NCBI GenBank assembly: GCA_009773515.1
Contig: WSXX01000003.1
Location: forward strand, 169,072-233,071
Length of the DNA stretch: 64,000 nucleotides
Origin: Bacteroidota bacterium
Lineage (GTDB): Bacteria > Bacteroidota > Bacteroidia > Bacteroidales > Lentimicrobiaceae
Direction: 5' to 3'
The position numbers and the translations under genes are program-made. Positions 17,555-26,397 of the stretch are shown one piece after another. The notes below the pieces were generated by a model. It saw only the letters and a program-made list of their open reading frames with translations. It ran no database searches and was not told where the DNA came from. The stretch's first letter is position 1. Every line of letters starts with the position of its first letter.

Positions 17555-18955
17555 TCAATTTTTTATTGAGAATTTTACGTCAATCCGTCCTTCGCCACTT
17601 ATAAATGGTTTTACACCAGAAGGTGTGATAAGGATATCGTTCATCGAAAGCCGGCTCACCTGGCCTCTAAGCGTAACTCCGTCGGCAAGCGGGTAAGATT
17701 TCAAGGTATTGTTGATTTCTCCGTACATCATTTTTATATCCGATGCCATCGGCCAAACCATTTCTTTGGCCATCATATTCCGGAAACCACCCTGATAAAG
17801 CCATGCGGCAGATTTAACTAGTAAATTACGGGTGGATATATCATAATCAAAATCCTTCAGAAATAGGGTGGAATCCTTGGCATTAAAAGCTGGAATACCA
17901 CTGAAATAGATGGTGCCTTTAAAGCTGCCCGACAGTCTGGTTTCTGCCACCAGTTTACCTTTACTACCATATATTTTTACTTCCTCAACTTTAATTTTTC
18001 GTTTGCCCTGACTGAAATCCATGCCAACTAAGTATGTAGAAGCCTGCACGTTGATTTCTTCGAAAGGTATATCCAGCGAAGCATTAACCACAATACCATC
18101 CTGAACCGTATTGCTTATCTGCAATGCCGGCAGGGGGCCGGGAGCCTTGGCGGCAGGTTTCTGGCCAATAGAGGTCTCAATCACTGATTTTACACCGCTT
18201 TGTATGCGGATGATGCCATTGGACGCAGTAATGGGAGATGAGAAAAAGCCGGAAGTCTCAATACTGAGCCAGACTTTGTATTCATCGTTCAGGCTTATCG
18301 GCTGGTTGAGCGATTTCCAGGCCTGCAATGCATGAGGTTTCAGGTCAAGATATTCTTTAACACTTTCATCGATGCTGCTGCTTATGGTTTTGAGATTCTT
18401 TTGCAGGATAAGGTCGGCAACAAATTTTACAGGCACATTTATGCCTGCTATTTTTACCACGGGTTCTGTAATCCATTCATAACCTGTGGTTTCTGTTTTG
18501 GTGCTTAATGTCCAATCTGGATTCAGAGTCAGGCTTGTTCGGAACATCAAAGCTAAAGCACCGCTGACTTCGCGGTAATCAGAAAGGGTTATTCCCAGCT
18601 GCGTGGTTTTAAATCCGGCCTTAATCCATAACCTGAGCGGAACACGGTAGATGATTACATTTTCTTTCATCGTCAGCGCGATGTCGCCCTGTTTCCAGGC
18701 TTTCACCATAAGGTTGTCTCCACCATTGTTATCCAGGCTGTTGTCTTCATATACCAGGCCTGTAAACTGGCGGTTCAGTTCTTTCTGAATGTCGCTGAGT
18801 CTGGCTTCGGCGGTAAAACCAATAACCGAAGATTCTGGTCTTACAATCTCAGGCAGGTAAGTTTCTGCTGGCTTTTCTACCTTAACAGTAGCACAGGAGA
18901 CTGCAGCAAACAAAATTGCAAGCATGGCCAATCGTAAAATGGCAGATTTTAACAT
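17555..18955 (-). CDS. DUF4403 family lipoprotein
   Basis: 466 residues from the ATG at 18955; a GTG two codons earlier (18961) is an alternative. Lipoprotein signal with the cysteine in LFAAVSCATV. The mature part matches the pattern of DUF4403: SVIGFTAEARLSDIQKELNR near the start, MVKAWKQGDIALTMKENVI, a long beta-rich body, and the ending VSRLSMNDILITPSGVKPF followed by SGEGRIDVKFSI. The repeated alternating strands suggest a tubular lipid-binding (TULIP/BPI-like) fold, which has been proposed for such proteins; treat it as inference. The biochemical role is unknown. It stands alone, transcribed toward the GIN-domain gene. A minus-strand TATTTTTG box at 18961-18968 lies only 6 bases from the ATG. 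Confidence 0.82.
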   Translation of the reverse strand: MLKSAILRLAMLAILFAAVSCATVKVEKPAETYLPEIVRPESSVIGFTAEARLSDIQKELNRQFTGLVYEDNSLDNNGGDNLMVKAWKQGDIALTMKENVIIYRVPLRLWIKAGFKTTQLGITLSDYREVSGALALMFRTSLTLNPDWTLSTKTETTGYEWITEPVVKIAGINVPVKFVADLILQKNLKTISSSIDESVKEYLDLKPHALQAWKSLNQPISLNDEYKVWLSIETSGFFSSPITASNGIIRIQSGVKSVIETSIGQKPAAKAPGPLPALQISNTVQDGIVVNASLDIPFEEINVQASTYLVGMDFSQGKRKIKVEEVKIYGSKGKLVAETRLSGSFKGTIYFSGIPAFNAKDSTLFLKDFDYDISTRNLLVKSAAWLYQGGFRNMMAKEMVWPMASDIKMMYGEINNTLKSYPLADGVTLRGQVSRLSMNDILITPSGVKPFISGEGRIDVKFSIKN

Positions 18956-19013
18956 AATCACAAAAATAAGGAGTTATTTTCAATGTTGTTTAATAGCACT
19001 TCGTCTCCGCCCC

Positions 19014-19217
19014 GGCTAAGCGGCATTTAGCTTCGCTGAGCTCCCTTCGGTCGGTTGCAATGCCGCTTTGAACATCATTGAATTTGTAATTCAATAATAT
19101 ATGCCCGACTGATTCATTTTTTAAGTCGTTTATTTGGATAATTGCAAATTATCCAGTGTTCAGAGCGGCATTGCAACCGACCGAAGGGAGCTCAGCGAAG
19201 CTAAATGCCGCTTAGCC
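19014..19217. repeat. perfect 54-bp inverted repeat with 96-bp spacer
   Basis: Left arm 19014-19067 and right arm 19164-19217 are exact reverse complements over all 54 bases. The arms begin GGCTAAGCGGCATTTAGC and contain GCTTCGCTGAGCTCCC. The 96-bp spacer is AT-rich and has no reading frame. It lies in the gap between the DUF4403 gene and the nuclease gene. A degenerate fragment of the arm occurs at 20781-20809. Confidence 0.92.
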
Positions 19218-19221
19218 GTTA

Positions 19222-19298
19222 TTGGTTTCTCCCTTTCGGGAGTCGAAGTACAAAACGAACAATCTGTCATTGGTAGCGGAGTCGAAGGACAAAACGAT
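19222..19298. repeat. partial copies of the GGAGTCGAAG intergenic repeat
   Basis: Contains GGGAGTCGAAGTACAAAACG and, 34 bases on, GCGGAGTCGAAGGACAAAACG. The stretch 19258-19296 matches 14415-14454 almost exactly (GAACAATCTGTCATTGGTAG and onward). It belongs with the elements at 4701 and 14304. Confidence 0.7.
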
Positions 19299-19336
19299 AT
19301 ATTTTCAATCCAATGTTATTGTGTAGTCCCCGTCTT

Positions 19337-20695
19337 TCAGAACACATTTTCAGGAGGCATATCACTGATTTTTATGATTCTGGTTCTGGGATTTTTCTTC
19401 AGGTATGTCTGAATAATCTGCCGGGTATCCCGGTTGTCGCTGTAAGGCTTAATGCAGGAATTCAGCACCTGGGGATCAATGCCCGAAGAAGTGTCAATAA
19501 ATCCCAAACCACAATAGCTGCCGCCAGCAATTTTTACAATTGCAGCTTCTTCCTTGTTCCGGCCTTTGTCAACGATATAAAAATCGGGTTGCATAAATCC
19601 TGAAAGTCTGATGGCAGCATCAACACGGCGGTTGTAAAGTTCGGGCGACTCCTTTCCGATGCAGGCACCGCGGCATTGTTTTATGCTGTGGTGAAAACAT
19701 GCTCCGCTGGTATCGTAGAGTCCGCAAAGTTTCTGGCAAAGTTCAAATTTATCGACAATTCCGTATAGATAATTTCGTGCATGATCAGATGAAGTAAAAG
19801 ATGTAATGGCTTGCTGACCATTGAGTTGATGCCCTACTTGCAGGTTTCGGTAGCCGTTTTCATCGGTAAATTCAAACAAACCGTAACTGAATATGGAGCG
19901 CCGCTGTGCCCGGTTGAAAATGGGTTTGTGTTTTTTGATTTCATCTGATTCAAGCAGCAGAGCCAGAAGTTCGCTGCCGGTTTGCTCAAAGCTTACCGAA
20001 GCGGTTCTGTTTCGCATTTCTACTGCTTTGTGTGTATCGCTGTTGCGGAAATGCTGCAGCAGGCGCTCAAACATATTGTTGCTTTTGCCGATGTAAATGA
20101 TGCGCCCTTGTTCATCGTGCAGGTAATACACGCCGGTTTCCTCTGGAACATCCTTGATAATTTCAGGAATGGAGAGTCCTGACAATTTCTCAATTGCCTC
20201 TCTGTCAGTTTGCAACAGCAGTTCAAGAAGCCGGGTGGTTGCCAGGGCATCGCCTGCAGCGCGGTGGCGGTTTTCAACAATTATTCCAAGCTCACGGCAA
20301 AGCTTTCCGAGGCTGTATGATTGCATGCCGGGAATAATTTTGCGGCTCATTTTCACTGTGCAGAGTGTTGGCCGGCGGTAGTTGTAGCCCAGGCGTTTAA
20401 ATTCGTGCCTGATAAAATTATAGTCGAACGAAGCATTGTGACCCACAAAGGTTGTTCCTTCGGTCATTTCCACAATCCGTTTGGCCACTTCGCAAAACCG
20501 CGGCGCGTTGGCTACCATTTCATCGTTGATGCCGGTTATACGGGTTATCATATAAGGGATGGGCTGCTCAGGGTTGAGCAGGGTACTGAACTCATCAATA
20601 ATCTGAGTTCCATCGTGAATGTAAACGGCAATTTCAGTCAATCTTTCATTAACAAAACTTCCGCCGGTGGTTTCAACATCAATTACTGCATACAT
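19337..20695 (-). CDS. DnaQ-type 3'-5' exonuclease fused to a GIY-YIG nuclease
   Basis: 452 residues from the ATG at 20695; a TTG three codons upstream is less likely because DnaQ-family proteins open close to the first motif. Exonuclease domain at about 1-165: ExoI D6-V-E8-T-T-G, ExoII in VGHNASFDYNFIRHE, and ExoIII as HRAAGDA. GIY-YIG domain at about 188-275: GVYYLHDEQGRIIYIGKSNN and a downstream LLLESDEIKKHKPIFNRAQR, as in UvrC and Cho. The C-terminal third has clustered cysteines (LCQKLCGLYD, ACFHHSIKQCRGACIG), a feature also seen in UvrC-like proteins. This fusion is a recognised bacterial family annotated as polymerase III epsilon-like or UvrC-like; a DNA-repair role is likely but its exact substrate is not known. 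Confidence 0.9.
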   Translation of the reverse strand: MYAVIDVETTGGSFVNERLTEIAVYIHDGTQIIDEFSTLLNPEQPIPYMITRITGINDEMVANAPRFCEVAKRIVEMTEGTTFVGHNASFDYNFIRHEFKRLGYNYRRPTLCTVKMSRKIIPGMQSYSLGKLCRELGIIVENRHRAAGDALATTRLLELLLQTDREAIEKLSGLSIPEIIKDVPEETGVYYLHDEQGRIIYIGKSNNMFERLLQHFRNSDTHKAVEMRNRTASVSFEQTGSELLALLLESDEIKKHKPIFNRAQRRSIFSYGLFEFTDENGYRNLQVGHQLNGQQAITSFTSSDHARNYLYGIVDKFELCQKLCGLYDTSGACFHHSIKQCRGACIGKESPELYNRRVDAAIRLSGFMQPDFYIVDKGRNKEEAAIVKIAGGSYCGLGFIDTSSGIDPQVLNSCIKPYSDNRDTRQIIQTYLKKNPRTRIIKISDMPPENVF

Positions 20696-20716
20696 AGGGT
20701 GCAAATGTAATCAACA

Positions 20717-20827
20717 ATTCAAAGATTTAAAGATTCAAAGATTCAAAGATTCAAATATTCAAGGATTCAAGGATTCAAAGATTAGCTTCGCTGAGCTCCC
20801 TACGGTTGGTTCAAGGATTCAAAGATT
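20717..20827. repeat. octamer tandem repeat (ATTCAAAG)n with inserted palindrome-arm fragment
   Basis: Eight consecutive 8-base units at 20717-20780 (ATTCAAAG with one- or two-base variants), then about 29 bases at 20781-20809 resembling the arm of the 54-bp inverted repeat (AGCTTCGCTGAGCTCCC), then two more units. Located just upstream of the nuclease start. The same octamer, reverse-complemented, forms the leader of etfB at 31491-31554. Confidence 0.88.
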
Positions 20828-20846
20828 ATCCATCACTAATATAACA

Positions 20847-20876
20847 AAACAGGCCATCCCGTGGGACAGCCTGTTT
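20847..20876 (-). terminator. hairpin downstream of buk, candidate terminator
   Basis: AAACAGGC at 20847-20854 pairs with GCCTGTTT at 20869-20876, with an inner CCC/GGG pair making a compact hairpin 20 bases past the buk stop. The downstream tract is only moderately T-rich on the minus strand. Confidence 0.5.
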
Positions 20877-20895
20877 AAATTTAAGTCGGCAGTTT

Positions 20896-21969
20896 TTAAT
20901 ATACTTTTACTTCGACTTCGCCTTTTAGAACCATCAGACCATTGATTGCAAGTGCGCGCATTTCATCTTCTCCGGGATAAACATGAACCGGCCCGATTTT
21001 ATAAACCCTTTCAATAATCTGATTTACAAACCATTTGCCATGGGCGATGCCTCCGGTAATCAGTATTCCATCCACATCACCTTTGAGTACGGTACTCATG
21101 GCGCCAATGGCTTTGGCTACCTGAAAAGCCATGGCTTCGAAAATAAATTTGGCATATTCATCGCCGGCAGCAGCCCTTTGTTCAACTTCGTAAGCGCTGT
21201 TGGTTCCCAGAAAAGCAGCCATACCGCCTTTGCCTTTGATCATGGTCTGGATTTCTTTCTGGGTGTATTTCCCACTGAAACAAAGCCTTACAAGATCTGC
21301 AGCAGGAAGGGTTCCGCTGCGTTCGGGCGAAAAAGGACCTTCGCCATCAAGTGCCTGATTCACATCAACCACTTGACCTTTTCGGTGTGCGCCAACACTG
21401 ATACCACCTCCGAGGTGAACCACAATAAGGTTGAGGTCTTCATACTTTCGCATGATGGATTTGGCATGTTGACGTGCAATTGCCTTCTGGTTAAGCGCAT
21501 GAAAAATTGACTTTCTTGCAAATTCAGGATGACCAGAAACGCGTGCATGTGGTTCAAGCTCATCAACCACAACAGGATCGGCAATAAATGCACGGGCGTT
21601 TGGCAGACTTTTGGCGATGTCGTCGGCAATGAATCCACCCAGATTACTTGCGTGTTCACCCATCGGGCTGTTGGCCATATCGGCTTTCATGGCCTCATTA
21701 ACTTCATATACGCCCGAAGGAATGGGTTTGGTGAGACCACCACGGCCAACAACGGCGCGAATGGTATCCATCTCAATACCAGCTTCTTCAAGTTGCTTGT
21801 AGATGATTGCTTTTCGGAAAGCGTATTGATCGGTTATTTTATCAAATTTCGAAAGTTCTTCGGTTGAATGTGTGATGGTACGGACAAAAACCGGATTCGC
21901 ACCGCTGAAAACAGCGATTTTTGTAGATGTAGAGCCCGGATTTATGGCCAGGATGCGGAGTTCTTCCAT
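20896..21969 (-). CDS. buk: butyrate kinase
   Basis: 357 residues, the normal length. ASKHA-fold acyl kinase of the acetate/butyrate kinase family that converts butyryl phosphate and ADP to butyrate and ATP. Visible are the N-terminal phosphate loop ILAINPGSTSTKIAVF, VGRGGLTKPIPSGVYEVN, VVHLGGGISVGAHRKGQVVD, the SPERSGTLPAADLVRLCFSG stretch and the ITGGIAHG adenosine-site motif near residue 300. It lies 23 bases downstream of ptb in the same operon, which secures the substrate class; isobutyrate or other branched acids are possible substrates. The acyl-CoA dehydrogenase and Etf genes at 30291-33288 would supply upstream steps of the same pathway. Confidence 0.94.
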   Translation of the reverse strand: MEELRILAINPGSTSTKIAVFSGANPVFVRTITHSTEELSKFDKITDQYAFRKAIIYKQLEEAGIEMDTIRAVVGRGGLTKPIPSGVYEVNEAMKADMANSPMGEHASNLGGFIADDIAKSLPNARAFIADPVVVDELEPHARVSGHPEFARKSIFHALNQKAIARQHAKSIMRKYEDLNLIVVHLGGGISVGAHRKGQVVDVNQALDGEGPFSPERSGTLPAADLVRLCFSGKYTQKEIQTMIKGKGGMAAFLGTNSAYEVEQRAAAGDEYAKFIFEAMAFQVAKAIGAMSTVLKGDVDGILITGGIAHGKWFVNQIIERVYKIGPVHVYPGEDEMRALAINGLMVLKGEVEVKVY

Positions 21970-21992
21970 TAGCTGATGTTTAAAGGGGTGGA

Positions 21993-22898
21993 TTACTTCG
22001 CAATCAATGCTGCCAGAGCGATGCTGTATAATTTTGTCTGAGCACTATCGCCACGTGATGAAAGTACACAAGGAACTCTTGCGCCTGCTACAAATGCGCC
22101 CAACTCAGCTCCGGCAAGTTTGGTGTTGGTTTTGTAAAACACGTTTCCGGCCTCAATATTCGGGAAAAGCAAGCAGTCGGCATCACCGGCAACAGGACCT
22201 GTGAGTTTTTTAATGTCGGCTGATTCTTTATCAATGGCGGCATCCAAAGCCAGCGGACCATCAACAAATGCTCCGGTAATCTGACCACGATCGGCCATTT
22301 TAGAGAGCAAAGCTGCATCCACGCACGAAGGCATTCCGGCCAGAACCTGCTCAGAAGCTGTGATAACCGCTACTTTGGGTTTTTCAATACCCAGAGCTTT
22401 TGCAGTGTTTACAAGATAATTGAGAATGGATATTTTTTGCTTGAACTCAGGAAGCGGAATAATGGCAACATCACCAACCACAAGCAATTTGTGATAGAAA
22501 GGATTTTCGATAACCGTTACGTGGCTCAATACAGCACCAGGATCCATCAATCCGGTCTCTTTATTGAGAATGGCTTTCATGTATTTATCGGTACTTACAA
22601 GTCCTTTCATAAGAAGCTCACCCTGGCCATCATTAATCAGTTTAACAGCAACCACAGCTGCTTTGGCTTCGTTGGGCTCATGCACCAGTTTAAATTTTCC
22701 GGCATCAACACCCAATTGAGCACAAACTTTACGCATGGTTTCTTCGTCTCCAACAAGAATGCCATCAATAATTCCCTTGTCAACTGCTTCGCTTACTGCC
22801 TCAATGGTATGTGAATCATTTGCATACGCTGCTACAAGCCTCTTTTTTGATTTTGACTTCAGTACGTCAAACATCTGCTCCAATTTGGTAATTGCCAT
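21993..22898 (-). CDS. ptb: phosphate butyryltransferase
   Basis: 301 residues, typical for the family. It exchanges CoA of butyryl-CoA for phosphate, giving butyryl phosphate for the kinase encoded just downstream. The sequence fits the phosphotransacetylase/phosphotransbutyrylase family: an N-terminal IDGILVGDEETMRK, LINDGQGELLMKGLVSTD, MKAILNKETG, the conserved LSHVTVIE and VGDVAIIPLPEFKQK, FVDGPLALDAAIDKESA, and the C-terminal PNIEAGNVFYKTN. The start codon has a strong GGAGGAG purine stretch right before it, unusual for this phylum, where most neighbours lack one. A TTTG/TAnnTTTG promoter pair lies about 75-110 bases upstream. It could alternatively act on propionyl or branched acyl-CoA. 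Confidence 0.94.
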   Translation of the reverse strand: MAITKLEQMFDVLKSKSKKRLVAAYANDSHTIEAVSEAVDKGIIDGILVGDEETMRKVCAQLGVDAGKFKLVHEPNEAKAAVVAVKLINDGQGELLMKGLVSTDKYMKAILNKETGLMDPGAVLSHVTVIENPFYHKLLVVGDVAIIPLPEFKQKISILNYLVNTAKALGIEKPKVAVITASEQVLAGMPSCVDAALLSKMADRGQITGAFVDGPLALDAAIDKESADIKKLTGPVAGDADCLLFPNIEAGNVFYKTNTKLAGAELGAFVAGARVPCVLSSRGDSAQTKLYSIALAALIAK

Positions 22899-22973
22899 TT
22901 CTCCTCCGGTTTAATTTTTTGGTTGGTTCTTAAAATATATTGATAATGCGATACTTGCGCCTCAATTCTGGTG

Positions 22974-23008
22974 CAAAATTATCAATTCTCTGTTAATTTA
23001 CTAACAAA
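22974..23008 (-). promoter_or_regulatory. candidate promoter of the ptb-buk operon
   Basis: On the minus strand TTTG (23008-23005) is followed after 23 bases by TAATTTTG (22981-22974), fitting the Bacteroidota TTTG / TAnnTTTG promoter at the long end of the accepted spacing. The leader to the ptb ATG would be about 70 bases and ends in GGAGGAG. Confidence 0.5.
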
Positions 23009-23070
23009 TATCGAGCGGCTGGAAGAAAAGTTTTTTCAGAAGGTTTTTTCTGTTTTTATCGGAGTAGTTT

Positions 23071-26000
23071 TTATTTGAGTACCAGTTTTTTTACCGAACT
23101 ATTTTTCCCGGTATTTACCTTCACAATGTAAACGCCTGAGGCAAAATCAGCTGGAATGCTGTATGAATTGCTTCCTTTAATTTCTGCGACTTTCAACACC
23201 TTGCCGTTTATGTCGATAACTTCGAGCATGGCATTGGCCGGGTTACTGAAATTTACCTGAATTGTTGAACCATCATAATAAACCGTGAAGTCGGCAAAGT
23301 CTGATTCAGGAACTGCTAAAGTGCCGAATGCAATGGCAAAGCGGTTTTCGTCATCTCCCTGATCGGAAAAGAACCGATATTTATTGTTGGTCCTTAAATC
23401 CTGTCGGTAATCGTTTTTCAGATCCAGGAGCACAACAGGAAGGCTTTCCGAAAAGGATTGAATTCCTGAAACCTCCAGATCAAACTCACCCGAACTACTT
23501 ACCCTGTAATTGATGGGCACAACAGGAAACTGATCTGCGTCGCGGAAAGCATTGAGCGCCAGCTGAATATCGTCCTGACCCCGTGTGTAAAGCTGATTGA
23601 CTTCATAATTCTGAAGTTTCCATGCGTCAAATTCTCCGTCGAAAGCAGGGGTGGCACCTTCGGCAAACCGGATTACCGTTTCATCGGACAGATTCTCTCC
23701 TGTAACAAGAATGCGGAGCAGGTCCGTGGGTTCATTTTTATAGAATGGTCTGGTGCTGTGGGTGCGAACATCGTTGTTGAGATTCAGTCCGCCATTTTCG
23801 CCTACGCCCGAAACTTTTACAAAAAATCCCTGAGCAACAGGAATATAGCGGCTTCCACCGTTGGTGCCGGTTCCTCCAATAGTCCAGGTGGCATAAGCTC
23901 CTGCCTCAGCATTCAGCGAGGGATCCCAGAAATATGCCGTTGCATCCAGATTGGTTCTTACAAAGCTGCTGCTTTCAAGATCAATTGGAGAAGGGTAGGG
24001 GTTGCCCACCAGATTATATCCATCATAATTTGGAGAGCTGTTTGAGGTAAAAGTCAATCCGTTGATGTTAAAAGGCCCGTCGTTCAACAATCCCGGGAAA
24101 GTTGCAGTGGTTTCAGAGCCCGCGATTCCGGGGATAAAGGCAGCATATCCTTTGGCTGGCTGCATAATGTCATTCTGATAAATATTCACCCATTGTGCTG
24201 AAGGATGTGTTTCGTCGTACAAGCGAAGAAAAGTTGAAAGCGGAAATACAGTTCCAGCGGCAGCCGAAGCAACCGGCGAAGAAACATAATGATACAGGCC
24301 GTTTGATATTTCTCTCTCAATCAGCGCATCTCCGCTGACATTTAAATAATTATTTCCGAGCATTGAAGCGCCATCATTGAGAGTTACATCGTTCGCATAT
24401 GCATTTGATGAGAGCGTTGGCATATTCAGGGCACTTCCCGGAATAATTACATTGGTGCTGACCGAAGGTTTGCCATCATTCCAATTTGTGATGGTATTCC
24501 ATTCATTGCTGGTTTCACCAACCCAGGTTGAAGCGGAGGGCGCTGGCATAATTCCGCTGATGATCAACGAGAAGTTCTGAGGCAATTCATCCAGCAAAGT
24601 TCCTTTATGACTTACCTGCACAAACCATGTCTCCTGTGGCTCAGGCAGCCCGGCTTCTACTTTCTCCACATTATCCACAATATTATCAGCTTGTATTGCA
24701 GCATTCGCCGGATTATCGGGATCAAGTTTCCATGGGAAATAAATATCTCCGGCGCTGTTGATAAGTCTGAGATCCAGATCGTTGATCAACATTGGGGTTC
24801 GGTCGTTTGCTGTTTGTCCGTAAACCGGAGATGGAGGATCGGTCCAGCAAATGGTTGCCAACAAAGGTTCTGTGCCGTTTGTATAAACCGGAATGGTTAT
24901 GGTTTGGTTACTGGCAATGGCAGTTTGGCGGATGTTAAAATCGAAACCTTCAGAGGCATTATCACTTATAAGCAGCGCAGCTTTTGTCGTGTTGAGCAGA
25001 CCCCATCCGAATTTATAGTCGGGGCCGGGTGTTGAACCGGCTTCACTGGCAGTATGGATTATCAGACCTTTCAGTGTTGCTGCGGCGGGATTTGCATTTC
25101 CGGTGAGGTTGCGCCAGTGTTCAACCAGCAAACCGGCAGAACCTGAGGTATTTGGCGTTGACATAGAAGTTCCGGTTGAATTACCGTAACCGATATCAGA
25201 AGATGAAACAGAGGAGTACAATCCTGTGCCGTTGGCCACAATATCGGGTTTTATTCTGCCATCGTCAGCCGGTCCACTTCCGCTGAAACCGGCATGAACA
25301 ACATCTGAGGGTTGCTGATATCCTCCCGGAATATCGCCGACAGCGCCAACTGTAAGTATGTTTTTTGCTACCCCGTGCCACGGTATGCAATCGTATCCTA
25401 AGATTCCGCCATCTCTGGATCTGATTGAACTTGAGAGAACCCAATCCCCTCCATTCCAGAGCCAGTGTGAAACCGGCTGAGTTGCCGGACCTTCACCCCT
25501 ATCGTTGCCAGCTGATTTTACAATGAGATAGTCCTGAGCCAGAAAAGCAATGCTATCCCACTGCTCCGAATCCCATGTGTAAGCTCCGAATCCATAATCT
25601 TCGGTTGCACTAAATGTGGTATCGCCAAACCAAACCCATTTGCTGTCGCCCCTGTAATTGAAGTACCAGCCGGAGATAAATCCATAGGAGTGATTGGAAA
25701 TACTCATTCCGTTAAGAACCATATTTGCCATTTCACCGTTATCGTTGTCCCAGTTATTTGAAAAAAGTGTGGCTTGTGGCGACATGCCCTTTGCCAACGC
25801 ATCAATGCCTGAAGCTATCATGGTTCCTGCAACATGGGTGGCATGATTGCTTGTATTGGAAGTGCCATCGGTAACAGTGACTCTGCCTGCATACTCCTGA
25901 TGGGTTGTTCTTACCGGGCCGCCATCCCAAATGCCCAGGATCACGCCATTTCCGCTCAGGTTGAGTCCGGCAGAACCTCCGTTCCAGAGCGGAGACGTTG

Positions 26001-26262
26001 AAGTGGTGTGTGCAGCAATCAGATTGCTGGTAATCCTGTATCGGGGAAACCCATTAAAAAAACCGGCAAATTCAATTGAGCGCCCGTTTTGCTCAAGGAG
26101 CAGAGGTAGCTGAAGTGAGGTGGCTTTTTGCAGGTCTTGTGCCATTTCCAGTTTCTGACTTTTTGAGATGCGTTCGGAGTATTCCTTTAAACGGGAAGTA
26201 TCGGTTTGTGCGCCCAGAAAAAATGGTAAAACAGCCAACAATACAGGTAAAATCTTTTTCAT
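23071..26262 (-). CDS. secreted subtilisin-like (S8) protease with T9SS sorting domain
   Basis: 1063 residues. A signal peptide ends at about residue 19 (FFLGAQ). The S8 catalytic domain (about 100-435) has D113 in ILGIWDGG, H143 in NHATHVAGT, oxyanion N253 in SAGNDRGEG and nucleophile S366 in GTSMSTP. A beta-sandwich follows (about 440-570), then a jelly-roll or Ig-like middle. The last 75 or so residues (FTVYYDGSTIQVNF, LEVIDINGKVLKV, FASGVYIVKVNTG, SSVKKLVLK) form a type A T9SS C-terminal sorting domain. The protease is therefore predicted to cross the outer membrane by T9SS and be surface-attached or released, degrading extracellular protein. It is transcribed on its own, divergent from lnt. 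Confidence 0.93.
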   Translation of the reverse strand: MKKILPVLLAVLPFFLGAQTDTSRLKEYSERISKSQKLEMAQDLQKATSLQLPLLLEQNGRSIEFAGFFNGFPRYRITSNLIAAHTTSTSPLWNGGSAGLNLSGNGVILGIWDGGPVRTTHQEYAGRVTVTDGTSNTSNHATHVAGTMIASGIDALAKGMSPQATLFSNNWDNDNGEMANMVLNGMSISNHSYGFISGWYFNYRGDSKWVWFGDTTFSATEDYGFGAYTWDSEQWDSIAFLAQDYLIVKSAGNDRGEGPATQPVSHWLWNGGDWVLSSSIRSRDGGILGYDCIPWHGVAKNILTVGAVGDIPGGYQQPSDVVHAGFSGSGPADDGRIKPDIVANGTGLYSSVSSSDIGYGNSTGTSMSTPNTSGSAGLLVEHWRNLTGNANPAAATLKGLIIHTASEAGSTPGPDYKFGWGLLNTTKAALLISDNASEGFDFNIRQTAIASNQTITIPVYTNGTEPLLATICWTDPPSPVYGQTANDRTPMLINDLDLRLINSAGDIYFPWKLDPDNPANAAIQADNIVDNVEKVEAGLPEPQETWFVQVSHKGTLLDELPQNFSLIISGIMPAPSASTWVGETSNEWNTITNWNDGKPSVSTNVIIPGSALNMPTLSSNAYANDVTLNDGASMLGNNYLNVSGDALIEREISNGLYHYVSSPVASAAAGTVFPLSTFLRLYDETHPSAQWVNIYQNDIMQPAKGYAAFIPGIAGSETTATFPGLLNDGPFNINGLTFTSNSSPNYDGYNLVGNPYPSPIDLESSSFVRTNLDATAYFWDPSLNAEAGAYATWTIGGTGTNGGSRYIPVAQGFFVKVSGVGENGGLNLNNDVRTHSTRPFYKNEPTDLLRILVTGENLSDETVIRFAEGATPAFDGEFDAWKLQNYEVNQLYTRGQDDIQLALNAFRDADQFPVVPINYRVSSSGEFDLEVSGIQSFSESLPVVLLDLKNDYRQDLRTNNKYRFFSDQGDDENRFAIAFGTLAVPESDFADFTVYYDGSTIQVNFSNPANAMLEVIDINGKVLKVAEIKGSNSYSIPADFASGVYIVKVNTGKNSSVKKLVLK

Positions 26263-26284
26263 TTTATCTATTTTATGATCAATT

Positions 26285-26292
26285 CAAAGTTA
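26285..26292 (-). promoter_or_regulatory. candidate -7 element for the S8 protease
   Basis: The minus strand reads TAACTTTG, fitting TAnnTTTG, 22 bases before the ATG at 26262. No -33 box at normal spacing was seen. Confidence 0.4.
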
Positions 26293-26370
26293 AACATTTA
26301 CCCTAAAGGTTTGTTCCCCGATTTTACAATTATTTAAACCCCATACTTCACTTTATTCCACTGGTATTCA

Positions 26371-26378
26371 TAATTTTG
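26371..26378 (+). promoter_or_regulatory. candidate -7 element for lnt
   Basis: TAATTTTG matches TAnnTTTG and lies 19 bases before the lnt ATG. An upstream TTTA at 26352-26355 is at best a weak -33 element. Confidence 0.4.
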
Positions 26379-26397
26379 CTGCACCACAAAATGAACT

